Part shown: piece after piece, positions 48,603 to 58,603 of the stretch
Position numbering within the stretch: position 1 is the first letter of the stretch
How the letters are laid out: each line of letters begins with the position of its first letter
NCBI RefSeq assembly: GCF_019669925.1
Contig: NZ_AP019779.1
Coordinates: 124,001-188,000 of the forward strand
Length of the DNA: 64,000 nt
Origin: Methanobrevibacter arboriphilus
Lineage (GTDB): Archaea > Methanobacteriota > Methanobacteria > Methanobacteriales > Methanobacteriaceae
Reading direction: 5' to 3'
The notes under the pieces: generated by a model
The model's input: only the letters and a program-made list of their open reading frames with translations
What the model was told of the DNA's origin: nothing
The model's database searches: none
Made by a program: the position numbers and the translations under genes

Positions 48603-50423
48603 ATGACTAGGATAGTTGGATTACAAGGATTATTTAATGGAAATATTTTGCATCTCATGCTAAAATCATTAAAATCTAACTTTAAATCTTTTAAAAAAGA
48701 TTATATTTCTGGAATATTTCTTTTATCAGATAATAGCTATATTTATAATGATAAATTCTGTAATATTTCTTCTAAAGATGATTATAATTTAGGAATTGGT
48801 TCTAACTATTCTGATAAGTTTAAAATTAATGAATCGCAACCTATTCGTTATAAAAGCATTGTTTTAGCTTTTGATGGAATAATTTATAATATAAATGAAT
48901 TGAATAATTTATTGGATAGTAATATTAATAATAACTATATTAACAATATTAATAACACTAATAATAACCATATTAATAATAAAAGCCATATTAATAATAA
49001 AAATAACACTAATAATAATCATATTAATAATATTAATAACACTAATAATAATAGTATTAATAATAGTGATATTGATAATAACTTTAATAAAAATAATAAC
49101 ATTGATAATAATTATACTAATTCTTCGTTTACAAAAGACTGTCTAAATGAAAATGAAGATAAAAATTTAAATCATGGGCTTTTATTATCTAAAATAATGT
49201 ATAAATTCCTTCAAGAACACTCAAATTTAAAAGAAGCAATTATTAAATCTATTAAAATTATTGATGGTGAATATAGTTTCGCTGTATTTGATGGTGAAAA
49301 TTTAGGTATTGCTCGAGATAGTATAGGTATTAAACCATTATATTACCATATCAACAATAATTCATTTAATTCTTTTAGCTCTGAAAAAAAAGCATTATGG
49401 AAAATTGGTATTAAAGATTCAGAAATTAAATCATTAAAACCAGGTTATATTCTATATAATTGGGATTTAATCGCTCCAAAAAATAATCCATGGGATAATG
49501 ATTATTATAATCTTTATAATGGCAATATATCAAAATTTAATATATCAAAAAATCAAAATAATGAATTAAAGTATCTTGATATTAATAAAATGAGTTATGA
49601 TGAGATAAAATATTCTTTAATAAATCTACTCACTTACTCAACTTATAAAAGGGTCTTAAACACAGATAAAGTTGGATTAATATTTTCTGGAGGAGTTGAT
49701 AGCACAATATTAGCTACTTTACTTAAAAATATTTCAGATGATATTTCTGTTAACCTATACACTGTTGGAGTTGAAAGCTCTGAAGATTTGAAATATGCTA
49801 AAAAAGTTGCTAAAAGTTTAGATTTTCCTATTAAAACAACCATTATTGATGAAACTCTTGTTAGAGAAAGTTTAAACCCTGTTTTAGATGCTATTGAAGA
49901 ACCTAACCTTATGAAAATTGGAGTTGGAATGACTTTATATCTAGCTACAAAAATGGCTTCTAATGATGGAATATCAATTACTTTAGCAGGTCAAGGCGCA
50001 GATGAATTATTTGGTGGATATTACAAATATTTAACTACTTTTAAAGAAAAAGGTCCTGAATTCACTCAAAAAAGCATGATTCATGATATTGAGTATGGTT
50101 ATGATGTTAACTTTGAAAGAGATGATAAGATAGCTACTTTTAATGGTGTTGATCTTAGAGTTCCTTATCTAGATGAAAAATTAGTTAACTTTGCTCTTAA
50201 AATCCCAATTAAATATAAAATTAATTCTGATGAAGATTTACTTAGAAAAAGAATTTTAAGAGATATAGCTATTGATATAGGTATCGATAAGGAAATAGCA
50301 GAACGTCCTAAAAAAGCAGCTCAATATGGTTCAGGAATTCATAAAATATTAATTAAAAAAGTTTTAAAAGATATTGATTTAAATAAAAAGATCGATGAAA
50401 TTAGGAATAACTATTTAAAATAA
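48603..50423 (+). CDS. Asparagine synthetase-like protein lacking the glutaminase cysteine
   Basis: 606 residues. Two-domain AsnB layout: an N-terminal glutamine-amidotransferase class II-like domain and a C-terminal synthetase with PP-loop SGGVDSTILATL (about 358-369) and GQGADELFGGYYKY (about 464-477). The N-terminus is MTRIVGLQG, so the catalytic Cys2 of MCGI is absent. It could use free ammonia or have another amidation role. An Asn-rich low-complexity insertion (NNINNTNNNHINN units) covers about 107-172 inside the amidotransferase domain. DGEYSFAVFDG and RDSIGIKPLYY are conserved. Confidence 0.85.
   Translation: MTRIVGLQGLFNGNILHLMLKSLKSNFKSFKKDYISGIFLLSDNSYIYNDKFCNISSKDDYNLGIGSNYSDKFKINESQPIRYKSIVLAFDGIIYNINELNNLLDSNINNNYINNINNTNNNHINNKSHINNKNNTNNNHINNINNTNNNSINNSDIDNNFNKNNNIDNNYTNSSFTKDCLNENEDKNLNHGLLLSKIMYKFLQEHSNLKEAIIKSIKIIDGEYSFAVFDGENLGIARDSIGIKPLYYHINNNSFNSFSSEKKALWKIGIKDSEIKSLKPGYILYNWDLIAPKNNPWDNDYYNLYNGNISKFNISKNQNNELKYLDINKMSYDEIKYSLINLLTYSTYKRVLNTDKVGLIFSGGVDSTILATLLKNISDDISVNLYTVGVESSEDLKYAKKVAKSLDFPIKTTIIDETLVRESLNPVLDAIEEPNLMKIGVGMTLYLATKMASNDGISITLAGQGADELFGGYYKYLTTFKEKGPEFTQKSMIHDIEYGYDVNFERDDKIATFNGVDLRVPYLDEKLVNFALKIPIKYKINSDEDLLRKRILRDIAIDIGIDKEIAERPKKAAQYGSGIHKILIKKVLKDIDLNKKIDEIRNNYLK
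48910..49120 (+). repeat. Coding AATAAT(C/A) low-complexity repeat in the AsnB-like gene
   Basis: Imperfect units of AATAATAACCATATTAATAA and AATAACACTAATAATAATC encode an Asn/Ile/Thr/His run. The units resemble the non-coding microsatellites upstream of the DUF1801 gene. Confidence 0.7.
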
Positions 50424-50494
50424 TGAATTGTTTTATGATTATGGTATGAAATACAAAATAACAAGTCTAAAACTAAAATTAGGATAAAAAAAAT

Positions 50495-50875
50495 ATGATA
50501 AATACAGCAATAAATAAAAATAAAGAATTGGATGAAGAAAATAGGAAAATCCAATTATTCCGTGATTTAATGAATGGAGTTTATTGTGAAGTAATAATAA
50601 AAAATTATAATAATATTTATATATTCCCCTCAGGATTTTTAGACTATGATTATAAAAATATGAATGAAATAATATTAGATGATGAATGTATAATATTAAA
50701 AAATATAGATGGGAAAGATATAGGGGTTTACTTTGAAAATATTATTGATGTAGAAAAAAATGAAAAAAGTGTATATCTGTTTTGTGAAGAAGGATATTAT
50801 GATATAGAACTTTTTTTTGATAATGAAGGATATGCTGAAATGATAAATGGATTATTAAGAGAAAAAATATATTAA
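50495..50875 (+). CDS. Hypothetical acidic protein
   Basis: 126 residues, soluble, beta-rich by pattern (alternating YNNIYIFPSGFLDYDY, GKDIGVYFENIIDVEKNEKS). No recognised domain. Start ATG after AGGATAAAAAAAAT. It follows the AsnB-like gene by 71 bases on the same strand, so the two may be cotranscribed. Confidence 0.6.
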   Translation: MINTAINKNKELDEENRKIQLFRDLMNGVYCEVIIKNYNNIYIFPSGFLDYDYKNMNEIILDDECIILKNIDGKDIGVYFENIIDVEKNEKSVYLFCEEGYYDIELFFDNEGYAEMINGLLREKIY

Positions 50876-51181
50876 GATCTGCTATTACTAACAATTTCTC
50901 CATCAGGCATTATTTTAATCATTTATTTTATAGCAAAACGAAGACCTACTCATCAACAGTTAATAATTCTTCTTCTGTGACATTTAATAAATATTTCTGT
51001 GTTTTTAGTTTTAATGGGAAGCAATTCTAGAATTAAGAATATTATATTTTGAGATTTGATATTTTATAATCTTTATGTATTTTAGATTCAAGCATATTAA
51101 AAAATAGATTTCTTTATAATGTTTTTAGTCTTTATAAGTTGTTAGTTTCTTATAAAAACTAATCTGATTCTAATATTTTCT
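50876..51181. other. Spacer, possibly with a decayed coding fragment
   Basis: On the minus strand, short open stretches read TQKYLLNVTEEELLTVDE (about 50951-51004) and LELLPIKTKNTEIF in a neighbouring frame. They look coding-like but are too short and broken to assign. Confidence 0.3.
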
Positions 51182-51580
51182 TTAAAAAATTCTTTTAATT
51201 CCTTTTATCTTATCAAAATCAGAATCAAATGATACTATCTGATTTATATTATGCTTTTTCATAATTTCTATACTAACACAATCAGCAAATCCTATATTTC
51301 CATTGAAGTGTCTGAATGTATAAATAGCTAAATCATATATTTCTCTATTTTCATCATATATAGTATAATTATCTTTTAAGTTATCATAAAGGAGTTTTCC
51401 ACCTTTTCCTCCAATATATGTTCCTACACTATTTAAAATTTCAGTTATAACTAAATTAGAAGTGAATTTTTCTTTTTTTTCGCAAAAATCTACCAAATCT
51501 AAAGCTTTATCATGCCATTGATCTTTTTTATTCATTAAACCTATTATGAATGAAGCATCAATGAATATCAATTTTTTCAC
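51182..51580 (-). CDS. vapC: PIN-domain toxin VapC
   Basis: 132 residues. PIN-domain ribonuclease: IFIDASFIIGLMN (first acidic residue D5), then the middle acidic residues and FADCVSIEIM, and the C-terminal IVSFDSDFDKIKGIKRI. Such toxins cut tRNA or rRNA when freed from the antitoxin. Its start overlaps the end of the AbrB-type antitoxin gene by 23 bases, the usual vapBC arrangement. Confidence 0.9.
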   Translation of the reverse strand: MKKLIFIDASFIIGLMNKKDQWHDKALDLVDFCEKKEKFTSNLVITEILNSVGTYIGGKGGKLLYDNLKDNYTIYDENREIYDLAIYTFRHFNGNIGFADCVSIEIMKKHNINQIVSFDSDFDKIKGIKRIF

Positions 51581-51806
51581 CTTTTTGTGCTTTTTTCTTT
51601 AATTCAACAGCATCAGTAGGTTTTTTTGTATTAATCATTCCAATGATATCTTTAAAATCTGATTTTTTTCTAATGTTAATTCTAATGTCATTATTTTCTA
51701 ATAATCTCCATTCTACAATATCCTCTTTAGTGATATCTAATTTTTGTCTTATCTCTTTAGGAATAACAGTTTGATATTTATCATAAATTTTTGTTGTGGT
51801 TACCAT
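51558..51806 (-). CDS. vapB: AbrB/MazE-type antitoxin VapB
   Basis: 82 residues. The N-terminal swapped-hairpin DNA-binding fold is plain (TTTKIYDKYQTVIPKEIRQKL), and the C-terminal tail (KPTDAVELKKKAQKGEK) would wrap the VapC toxin. The ATG at 51806 follows GTGAGAATT; a GTG three codons upstream (51815) is also possible. It is the promoter-proximal gene of the pair and should repress its own operon. Confidence 0.88.
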   Translation of the reverse strand: MVTTTKIYDKYQTVIPKEIRQKLDITKEDIVEWRLLENNDIRINIRKKSDFKDIIGMINTKKPTDAVELKKKAQKGEKIDIH

Positions 51807-51891
51807 AATTCTCACACACCTAACGATATATTATATTCCAAACTATTTATAATTTACCTAATTTTTTTCATCATGGTTTTTACACTTAAAA

Positions 51892-52081
51892 TGAAAAACA
51901 TCATATTATTATTAGGTAAAAAAGTAACATTAGATATTGATGATAAAAGAATCATGATCAATATGGTCGTTGCTTAGCAAAAGTATATTTAAAGGGGAAA
52001 GATGTTAATAAATTGTTGTTAAACAAGAAATATGCAGATTTACATTAAGAAAAATTTAAATATCCAAATCAAATTAGGTAA
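51892..52081 (+). pseudogene. Truncated, frameshifted staphylococcal-nuclease (SNase) fragment
   Basis: One frame reads KKVTLDIDDKR to about 51950; a one-base shift then gives HDQYGRCLAKVYLKGKDVNK, LLLNKKYADLH, a TAA at 52046-52048, and EKFKYPNQIR to a TAA at 52079. Order and spacing match the C-terminal half of thermonucleases (xVxLDxDxx-DxYGRxLAxVYxxGxxVNxxLLxxGYA). The N-terminal half is missing. One frameshift plus one internal stop show it is dead. Confidence 0.7.
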
Positions 52082-52108
52082 TAATTTTAATATTTTGAAT
52101 AATAATAA

Positions 52109-52366
52109 ATTACTGCTTGGTGCAGTGATTTTGGAGATGTTGCTTATTTAAGTAGTGAATTAGAATCTAATATGGCTATGATAGGATATTCAACAACTTA
52201 TAATAATTATAATTCATATGGTATTTATGGGAGTAGATGGATCTTTAAGTTTATAGGTTATTTCGAATCTTATGGTCCTAAACCTACTTAAAATGATTAT
52301 TATGCTCTTATATGTTATTATAAACCTAAAACAGAAGCTTTGAGGTATTATATTAAAAATAATTAA
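52109..52366 (+). pseudogene. Second gene remnant with internal stop
   Basis: An open stretch starts ITAWCSDFGDVAYLSSELES, continues through GYSTTYNNYNSYGIYGSRWIF to PKPT, meets TAA at about 52289, then goes on in the same frame as NDYYALICYYKPKTEALRYY to a final TAA. There is no start codon. The WCSDF start faintly recalls papain/transglutaminase-like peptidases of methanogen surface proteins, but this is not secure. Confidence 0.5.
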
Positions 52367-52483
52367 TTATTTACTTATAGATAAATCAATGCGAATTTGT
52401 TTTTAACTTCTATTTATATTTTAGTCCATATAATCATGAAAATACAAAACTTTTATATATAATTTATTAATAAATATTATATA

Positions 52484-52699
52484 ATGAAAATTGAAAAAGA
52501 TGCAGAAAAAATTCTTAAAGATTTTTCTAAGACGCTTGAAAATATTCCGGACCTTGAAGAAACTCATTACATAGTTGATAATGTTAATCTCACACGCAAA
52601 GATGTATCTAATGAAAAAAATCCAGAAAAAATCATGAAAAATGCTAAAACCGATAAAGATGGTCATTTACTAGTTAAAAAAGCTGAATGGATTAATTAG
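52484..52699 (+). CDS. GatC-like (Asp-tRNA(Asn)/Glu-tRNA(Gln) amidotransferase subunit C-related) protein
   Basis: 71 residues. MKIEKDAEKILKDFSKTLE, then IPDLEETHYIVDNVNLTRKD, and the conserved end KIMKNAKTDKDGHLLVKKAEW follow the archaeal GatC pattern: an N-terminal helix, a linker and a C-terminal KNAP-like segment. GatC stabilises the GatAB amidotransferase. Here it is alone, shorter than many GatC proteins, and without a clear ribosome site, so the call is moderate. Confidence 0.6.
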   Translation: MKIEKDAEKILKDFSKTLENIPDLEETHYIVDNVNLTRKDVSNEKNPEKIMKNAKTDKDGHLLVKKAEWIN

Positions 52700-53288
52700 A
52701 TATAACATTAATTATTATGATAATGGTTAATTATAATTAATTCTATGCTACTATTAATTATAAATTTAATAATTTAATTATAGACTAATATTAATTAAAA
52801 GGCTATTATTAATTAATAGAATATAATAGTAAAATAGTAAATATTATTATAATATAATAATATATTATTATCAAAAATATAATTAAATATTAACTATTTT
52901 GATAGGTTTAATTGGTTTAAAACTTAAGATTTTATATATAATCCAATATATTTCAATCATTTGAATAAAATCTTTATCAATAATCTATTTTTATTAAATT
53001 GTTATTTTATATTTTTAAATTATCAATATTTTTAATTAAATTTTTTAAATATCTATAAACAGATTATATATAAATAGAGTATAATACTTAGAATTTATAA
53101 ATATAGTATAATACTTTATAAATTTAGATATTCATTACTTTATAAAATTATTCATATAAATTATATTCATTTATTAAGTATTATTATATTATATTTATTA
53201 AATATTATTATATTTATTTGTTAAATATTATTATTTATTAAATATTAATTGTATAAATTATAGAAACATTGTTTTTAAAGGTGATAAA
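52700..53288. other. AT-rich spacer
   Basis: AAGATTTTAT (52926-52935) and ATAAAATCTT (52965-52974) form a spaced inverted pair. The rest is AT repeats, including TTATTAAATATTATTATATT at 53170-53245. GGTGATAAA precedes the ACT gene. Confidence 0.4.
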
Positions 53289-53774
53289 ATGAAAATGAAC
53301 TTAGTTCTAGAACTTCAAGATGTTCCAGGGCAACTTTTATCAGTACTTGAGCCAATTAGTACTCTTGGCACAAATTTAGTAACTGTTATTCACCAAAGGG
53401 ATTTTAAAAATGAAAGAGGAATGATTCCTGTTCAGATAACAATTGAAGGTGAAAGAGGAAATCTTAAACAAGTTATAGAGAAATTAAAAGAAATGAATAT
53501 AACTATTCTTGAATTAGATGGAGTAGTTGTAAAAGAAAAACTCAGTACTATCTTAATTGGTCATGTTATTGATACTGATATTAAAGACACAATGGATAAG
53601 ATTAATGCTCTTGAAGGAGTATCAGTTGTTGGTCTTGATGTTAAACTTGAAGAAGAATTAGAATCTTCTGCTATGATTATTGTTGAATCTGATGCTGGTA
53701 AAAAAGCTATTGTTCTCAATAAAATTCAAGATATTGCTGATGATAAAGGTCTTTTAGTTGTAAATGAAGTATAA
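53289..53774 (+). CDS. ACT-domain protein, predicted regulator of homoserine dehydrogenase (COG2061-like)
   Basis: 161 residues. The N-terminal ACT domain (LVLELQDVPGQLLSVLEPIS) and a second ACT-like half (about 85-161) bind amino acids. The family is predicted to give allosteric control of the next gene product, homoserine dehydrogenase, which itself lacks an ACT domain here. Start ATG follows AAAGGTGATAAA. The 133-base gap to hom and same strand support cotranscription. Confidence 0.87.
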   Translation: MKMNLVLELQDVPGQLLSVLEPISTLGTNLVTVIHQRDFKNERGMIPVQITIEGERGNLKQVIEKLKEMNITILELDGVVVKEKLSTILIGHVIDTDIKDTMDKINALEGVSVVGLDVKLEEELESSAMIIVESDAGKKAIVLNKIQDIADDKGLLVVNEV

Positions 53775-53907
53775 GCATACCATATGTTATAATACTTAAT
53801 AATAAGATACTTAATTAATATATTAAAATAAGATACTTTATGAAATCATATGTTTTAGAAATTAATATTTTTTTAAAAATGTTTTTTAAACTTTTAGAGG
53901 AAGAAAA

Positions 53908-54927
53908 ATGAAAGATTTAAAAATAATTTTAATGGGATTTGGTGCTGTTGGTAAAGGAGTGGCTGAAGCAATATCCATTAAAAAAGATAATATTAAGGAT
54001 AAATTTGACGTTAACCTTAAGTTAGTAGCTGTTGCTGATTCATCTTCTTCAGCTATTTCAGGTGATGGATTAGATGAAAAAATCTTAATTGAAACAAAGG
54101 AAAAAGAAGGAACACTATCTAAATATCCTGACTTTGGTTGTGATGTTAATGGTTTAGATGTTTTAAATCAGGTTGATTATGATTTATTAGTTGAAGCTAC
54201 TCCCACTAATATTGATGATGGTGAACCTGCAAAATCATTAACTATTAAAGCTTTTGAGTCAGGAAAAGACGTTGTAACATCAAATAAAGGTCATTTAGCT
54301 TTGTTCTTTTCTGAAATGATAGATATTGCAGATAAAAATAATGTTGAATTTAAGTATGAAGCTTCTGTTGGAGGAGCTATGCCTATTATAAATTTTGCTG
54401 AAGAAACTTTACCTAGTTCAAATATTTCTTCGATTATTGGAATTTTAAATGGAACAACTAATTATATTCTTTCAAGAATGACTACTGAAGGATCATCCTA
54501 TAAAAATACTCTTGAAGAGTCTCAACAATTAGGAATAGCTGAAACTGATCCAACTCAAGATGTTGAAGGTATCGATGCAGCATGTAAAACAGTAATTTTA
54601 GCTAATTCTATTTTTAAAGTTCCAGCTACTTATTCTGATGTTAAAGTAGAAGGAATTTCAAAGATTACTTCTGAAGCTATTGAATTAGCTAAAAAAGAAG
54701 GTTATCTTATTAAGCTAATAGCTGAAGTATCTAAAGATAGTCTCAGTGTATCCCCTAGGCTTGTCAAAAATAACAGTCCTTATGCTATTGAAGGTACTTT
54801 AAATATGGCTACAATAAGAACTGACCTTGCAGATGAAGTTACTGTCGTAGGAAAAGGTGCAGGATCTATTGAAACAGCTTCTGCTATGCTTACAGATATT
54901 ATTAATATAATTAAAAAGAAATATTAG
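53908..54927 (+). CDS. hom: Homoserine dehydrogenase
   Basis: 339 residues. Reduces aspartate semialdehyde to homoserine, the branch point to threonine and, via metX/metY in this window, methionine. N-terminal NAD(P)-binding [21 protein letters not shown]; the active-site segment [13 protein letters not shown] and [14 protein letters not shown] are intact. No C-terminal ACT domain, consistent with the separate ACT protein upstream. Start ATG follows GAGGAAGAAAA. Confidence 0.95.
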   Translation: MKDLKIILMGFGAVGKGVAEAISIKKDNIKDKFDVNLKLVAVADSSSSAISGDGLDEKILIETKEKEGTLSKYPDFGCDVNGLDVLNQVDYDLLVEATPTNIDDGEPAKSLTIKAFESGKDVVTSNKGHLALFFSEMIDIADKNNVEFKYEASVGGAMPIINFAEETLPSSNISSIIGILNGTTNYILSRMTTEGSSYKNTLEESQQLGIAETDPTQDVEGIDAACKTVILANSIFKVPATYSDVKVEGISKITSEAIELAKKEGYLIKLIAEVSKDSLSVSPRLVKNNSPYAIEGTLNMATIRTDLADEVTVVGKGAGSIETASAMLTDIINIIKKKY

Positions 54928-55054
54928 TTAAAAAATTATATAACTAAAATCTAAAATGTAAGTTATATAGCTATAAGTTATATTAAATATAAGTCATATA
55001 ACTAAAAAATTATACAAAAAATTTAATAATTATTTATTATTCACAGGAATTAAT

Positions 55055-56269
55055 ATGAAATATGTAATTTTAATAGGGGATGGGATGTCTGATTATCCTA
55101 TATCTGAGTTAAAAGATAAAACTCCTCTAGAAGTAGCTAATAAGCCTAATATTGATGAATTGACTAGTAAAGGAAGGGCTGGTCAATTAAATACAGTTCC
55201 AAAAAACTTTGAACCTGGTTCTGATGTAGCGAATATGAGTATTTTTGGTTATAATCCTCAAAAATATTATACTGGTAGAGGTCCTCTTGAAGCAGGTAGT
55301 ATGGGTATTGAAACTAGTGGAGAAGAAGTTATTTTTCGTTGTAATTTAATAACTGAAAAAAATGGTAAAATTGATGATTTTAATGCTGGTCATATAACTT
55401 CTAAAGAAGCCGCTATCCTTATAGATGATTTAAACAAGGAATTTTTAAAAAATCCAGTCATTGATAAATTTGGAGATGGAAAATTCTATTCTGGAATAAG
55501 TTATAGGCATTTGTTTGTTAAAAATGGTTCAAAGCTTTCTGATTTAAAAACTACTCCTCCTCATGATATTGTTGGTCAAAATATTGATGATTTTACAAAC
55601 TGGAATTCTGATGAATTTTTAAATATAAAAAATATAATGTTATATTCAAAAGAAGTTTTAGAGAACCATCCTATTAATCAAGAAAGAATTGCTAATAATA
55701 AAAAGCCTGCTAATATGGTTTGGTTATGGGGTCAAGGATTAAAACCTTCAATGCCGAAATTTCGAGATATTTTTGGATTAAATGGTTCTGTCATTACTGG
55801 TGTGGATTTATTAAAGGGTATTGGAGTTTTCGCAGGGTTAAATAATATTGATGTTCCTGGAGCTACTGGCTATTTTGACACTGATTATAAGGCTAAAGGT
55901 AGATATGCTTCTGATGCTTTAGAAAATAATGATTTTTTATTTGTTCATGTTGAAGCACCTGATGAAGCAGGTCATGCTGGAAGCATTGAAGAAAAAATTA
56001 AAGCTATTGAAAGAATAGATAAACATGTTTTAGGTCAAATAATGAATAATATTACTGATTATGAAAACTATAAAATAGCTATTCTCCCTGATCATGCTAC
56101 TCCTATTGATATTAGAACTCATACTAGAGACCCTGTTCCGTTAGCTATTTATTCTAGTTTTGAAGAGGATTTTTCAGATAATGTGAAAGTTTACACTGAA
56201 AAATCTGTGATTGATGGGTCTTTGGGAATTGATAAAGCATATAATTTAGTTAGTAGGATGATAATTTAA
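55055..56269 (+). CDS. apgM: Cofactor-independent phosphoglycerate mutase family protein (ApgM)
   Basis: 404 residues of the alkaline-phosphatase-like archaeal mutase family. IGDGMSDYPISELKDKTPL starts the metal site; GSDVANMSIFGYNP holds the phosphorylated serine; GRGPLEAGSMGI, HVEAPDEAGHAG and PDHATP complete it. The reaction is 3-phosphoglycerate to 2-phosphoglycerate. However, its place directly after hom makes homoserine phosphorylation (a ThrB2-like role) a real alternative for this paralogue. Start ATG follows CAGGAATTAAT. Confidence 0.88.
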   Translation: MKYVILIGDGMSDYPISELKDKTPLEVANKPNIDELTSKGRAGQLNTVPKNFEPGSDVANMSIFGYNPQKYYTGRGPLEAGSMGIETSGEEVIFRCNLITEKNGKIDDFNAGHITSKEAAILIDDLNKEFLKNPVIDKFGDGKFYSGISYRHLFVKNGSKLSDLKTTPPHDIVGQNIDDFTNWNSDEFLNIKNIMLYSKEVLENHPINQERIANNKKPANMVWLWGQGLKPSMPKFRDIFGLNGSVITGVDLLKGIGVFAGLNNIDVPGATGYFDTDYKAKGRYASDALENNDFLFVHVEAPDEAGHAGSIEEKIKAIERIDKHVLGQIMNNITDYENYKIAILPDHATPIDIRTHTRDPVPLAIYSSFEEDFSDNVKVYTEKSVIDGSLGIDKAYNLVSRMII

Positions 56270-56520
56270 AAACCTAATAGTAAATATATTAAACCTTATT
56301 ACATATATTAAACTTTATATTGCATATAGTAAGCCTTATATTACATGTACTAAACCTAATATAACTTATATTAATTTATATATTAATAGGATAAAAGTAA
56401 TATTAGGATAAAATTAGAATAAGTTAATTATAAATTAATTATAAATTAATTAAAAATTATTAACATATTAAAAATTATTTTAATTCTTTAATCTTAAAAG
56501 TGTTTTAAATAAATAATGGA

Positions 56521-58134
56521 GTGGATGTTCTGACAAAATATATTATAATTACTGGTGGGGTTGTTAGTTCAATTGGAAAAGGAATTACTTCTGCATCTAT
56601 TGGAAGAATTTTACGATCCTATGGTTTGAAAGTGGGAGCTATTAAAATTGATCCTTATTTAAACTGGGATTCTGGTACATTAAACCCTTATCAACATGGT
56701 GAAGTCTTTGTGACTTATGATGGAATGGAATGTGATCTTGATTTAGGTCATTATGAACGTTTTTTAGATGTTGAACTTCCAGGAGTTTCCAATATCACTA
56801 CTGGTAAAGTTTATCAGTCAGTTATTGAAAAAGAAAGAGAAGGAGAATTTTTAGGAGCTTGTGTTCAGATAATTCCTCATATTACTGATGAAATTAAATC
56901 AATGATAAGAAAAACTGCAGGGATTAATGATTATGATATTATTTTGATTGAACTTGGTGGAACTGTTGGAGATATTGAAAGTCAGCCATTTTTAGAAGCT
57001 CTCAGACAACTTAGAAATGAAGAAGGTCATGATAATGTCATGTTTGTACATGTGACATTTATTCCTTACCTCAATGCTGCAGGTGAATTTAAAACAAAAC
57101 CAACACAACATAGTACAAAAGAACTTCGTAGTACAGGTATAAATCCTGATATGATTGTTTGTAGAAGTCAAGATCCTATTGATGAAGATTTAAAACGAAA
57201 AATTGCTCATTTTTGTGATGTAGATCCTAATGCTGTTGTTAATGCTCCTGATGCCTCATCTATTTATGAAGTTCCATTAACTCTTGATAAAGAAAATGTT
57301 GGTAATTTCATAGCTAATAGGATACAATTGGATGTAGATACTAAATCTGCAGATTTAGATGAATGGAAAGCTACTGTTAAATCTCTCCAGAAAAAAGATC
57401 CTATTGTTACTATTGCTATAATTGGAAAATATATAGAGCTCGAAGATTCTTATATTAGTATTAGGGAATCTTTATTACATGCAGCAGCTCAAATTGGTAT
57501 TAAATTAAATCTTAAATATATTAGTTCTGATGTCGATGATCTTGATCAAGAAGAATTGAAGGAACTTGATGGGATTCTCATTCCTGGAGGTTTTGGTGAA
57601 AGGGGTGTAGAAGGTAAGCTTGATGCTGTTGAATATGCAATAGTTAATGATGTTCCTATTTTTGGAATTTGTCTTGGAATGCACTCTATGGTAATACAAT
57701 TTGCTAGAAGAAATAAAATGAAAAATGCAAATAGTACTGAATTTGATAAAGATATCCATTATCCTGTTATAGATCTCATGGAAAAACAAAAGGAGATTAA
57801 GCAAATGGGAGGAACTATGCGTTTAGGTTCTTATGATTGTAAACTTATTAAAGATACTAAGGCATATCTTTCATATAAGGAAGACCTCATAAAAGAACGT
57901 CATAGACATAGGTATGAGTTTAATAATGAATTTAGAGACGAACTTCAAGAAGCAGGCCTTGTTATTTCTGGTACTTCTCCTGATGATTTTCTTGTAGAAA
58001 TTGTAGAACTTCCAGATCATCCTTGGTTTTTAGGTTGTCAGTTCCATCCTGAATTTAAATCACGTCCTAACAAAGCTCATCCGTTATTTGTGTCATTTAT
58101 GGAAGCTGCATCTAATTATTCTAAAAATAAATAA
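56521..58134 (+). CDS. pyrG: CTP synthase
   Basis: 537 residues. Amidates UTP to CTP. Synthetase domain: [20 protein letters not shown] and [20 protein letters not shown] (P-loop and metal sites), [12 protein letters not shown]. Glutaminase domain: [10 protein letters not shown], nucleophile in GICLGMH and the His-Glu pair in FHPEFKS. The first conventional start is GTG 56521, but GGAG at 56518-56521 is ideally placed for the CTG at 56530, which would give the family-like N-terminus MTKYII. A CTG start cannot be excluded. The last ~20 bases upstream offer no site for GTG. Confidence 0.95.
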   Translation: MDVLTKYIIITGGVVSSIGKGITSASIGRILRSYGLKVGAIKIDPYLNWDSGTLNPYQHGEVFVTYDGMECDLDLGHYERFLDVELPGVSNITTGKVYQSVIEKEREGEFLGACVQIIPHITDEIKSMIRKTAGINDYDIILIELGGTVGDIESQPFLEALRQLRNEEGHDNVMFVHVTFIPYLNAAGEFKTKPTQHSTKELRSTGINPDMIVCRSQDPIDEDLKRKIAHFCDVDPNAVVNAPDASSIYEVPLTLDKENVGNFIANRIQLDVDTKSADLDEWKATVKSLQKKDPIVTIAIIGKYIELEDSYISIRESLLHAAAQIGIKLNLKYISSDVDDLDQEELKELDGILIPGGFGERGVEGKLDAVEYAIVNDVPIFGICLGMHSMVIQFARRNKMKNANSTEFDKDIHYPVIDLMEKQKEIKQMGGTMRLGSYDCKLIKDTKAYLSYKEDLIKERHRHRYEFNNEFRDELQEAGLVISGTSPDDFLVEIVELPDHPWFLGCQFHPEFKSRPNKAHPLFVSFMEAASNYSKNK

Positions 58135-58603
58135 TTAAACCTTTATTTTTAGAACTTTTTATTTAATCTTTTATTTAATCTTTTATTTAATTTTTTTATT
58201 TAATTTATTTTTTAGTTTAATTTTTTAAATTGTTTTTATTTTTTAGCTTATTTTTAGGCTGTAATATAATAACATTTAATTTATCAATATTTTTACCTAA
58301 TTTTACCTATTTTTTGCAATATTCTTTAATATTCTTATATTTTTTATAATATTCTTATATATTTTTTATAATATTTTTTTATTTTTAAGACAATTTTATA
58401 TAAATTTAAAATTTTAGAAATATATAGTAATATTATTTTTAAAAAAAGTAATAATTTAAATACTTGTTTTATCAATATATTCATTGATCAGATAATTAAT
58501 TAAATAAAAAATTAATCAAATGAATAATTTATCAAATAATTAGAGTTCTTTATAAAATTTTTTATAATGCAAAATATTGTTGTAAAGTATGGATTGATGG
58601 AAT
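58135..58603. other. T-rich spacer with probable pyrG terminator
   Basis: Repeated CTTTTATTTAAT units at 58150-58200 and long T runs to about 58390 resemble an archaeal poly-T terminator. A TATA-like TTTATATAAATTTAAAA lies near 58394. No gene seen. Confidence 0.5.

Larger units (their letters stand above)
51807..52483. other. Decaying region with gene remnants
   Basis: Contains a broken staphylococcal-nuclease fragment (51892-52081) and a second broken frame (52109-52366), annotated separately. The sequence between 52370 and 52483 is ordinary spacer. Confidence 0.6.

Noticed and set aside
50951-51060. Possible protein remnant (TQKYLLNVTEEELLTVDE, minus strand)
   Set aside because: Too short and frame-broken to name; it may be chance in AT-rich DNA.
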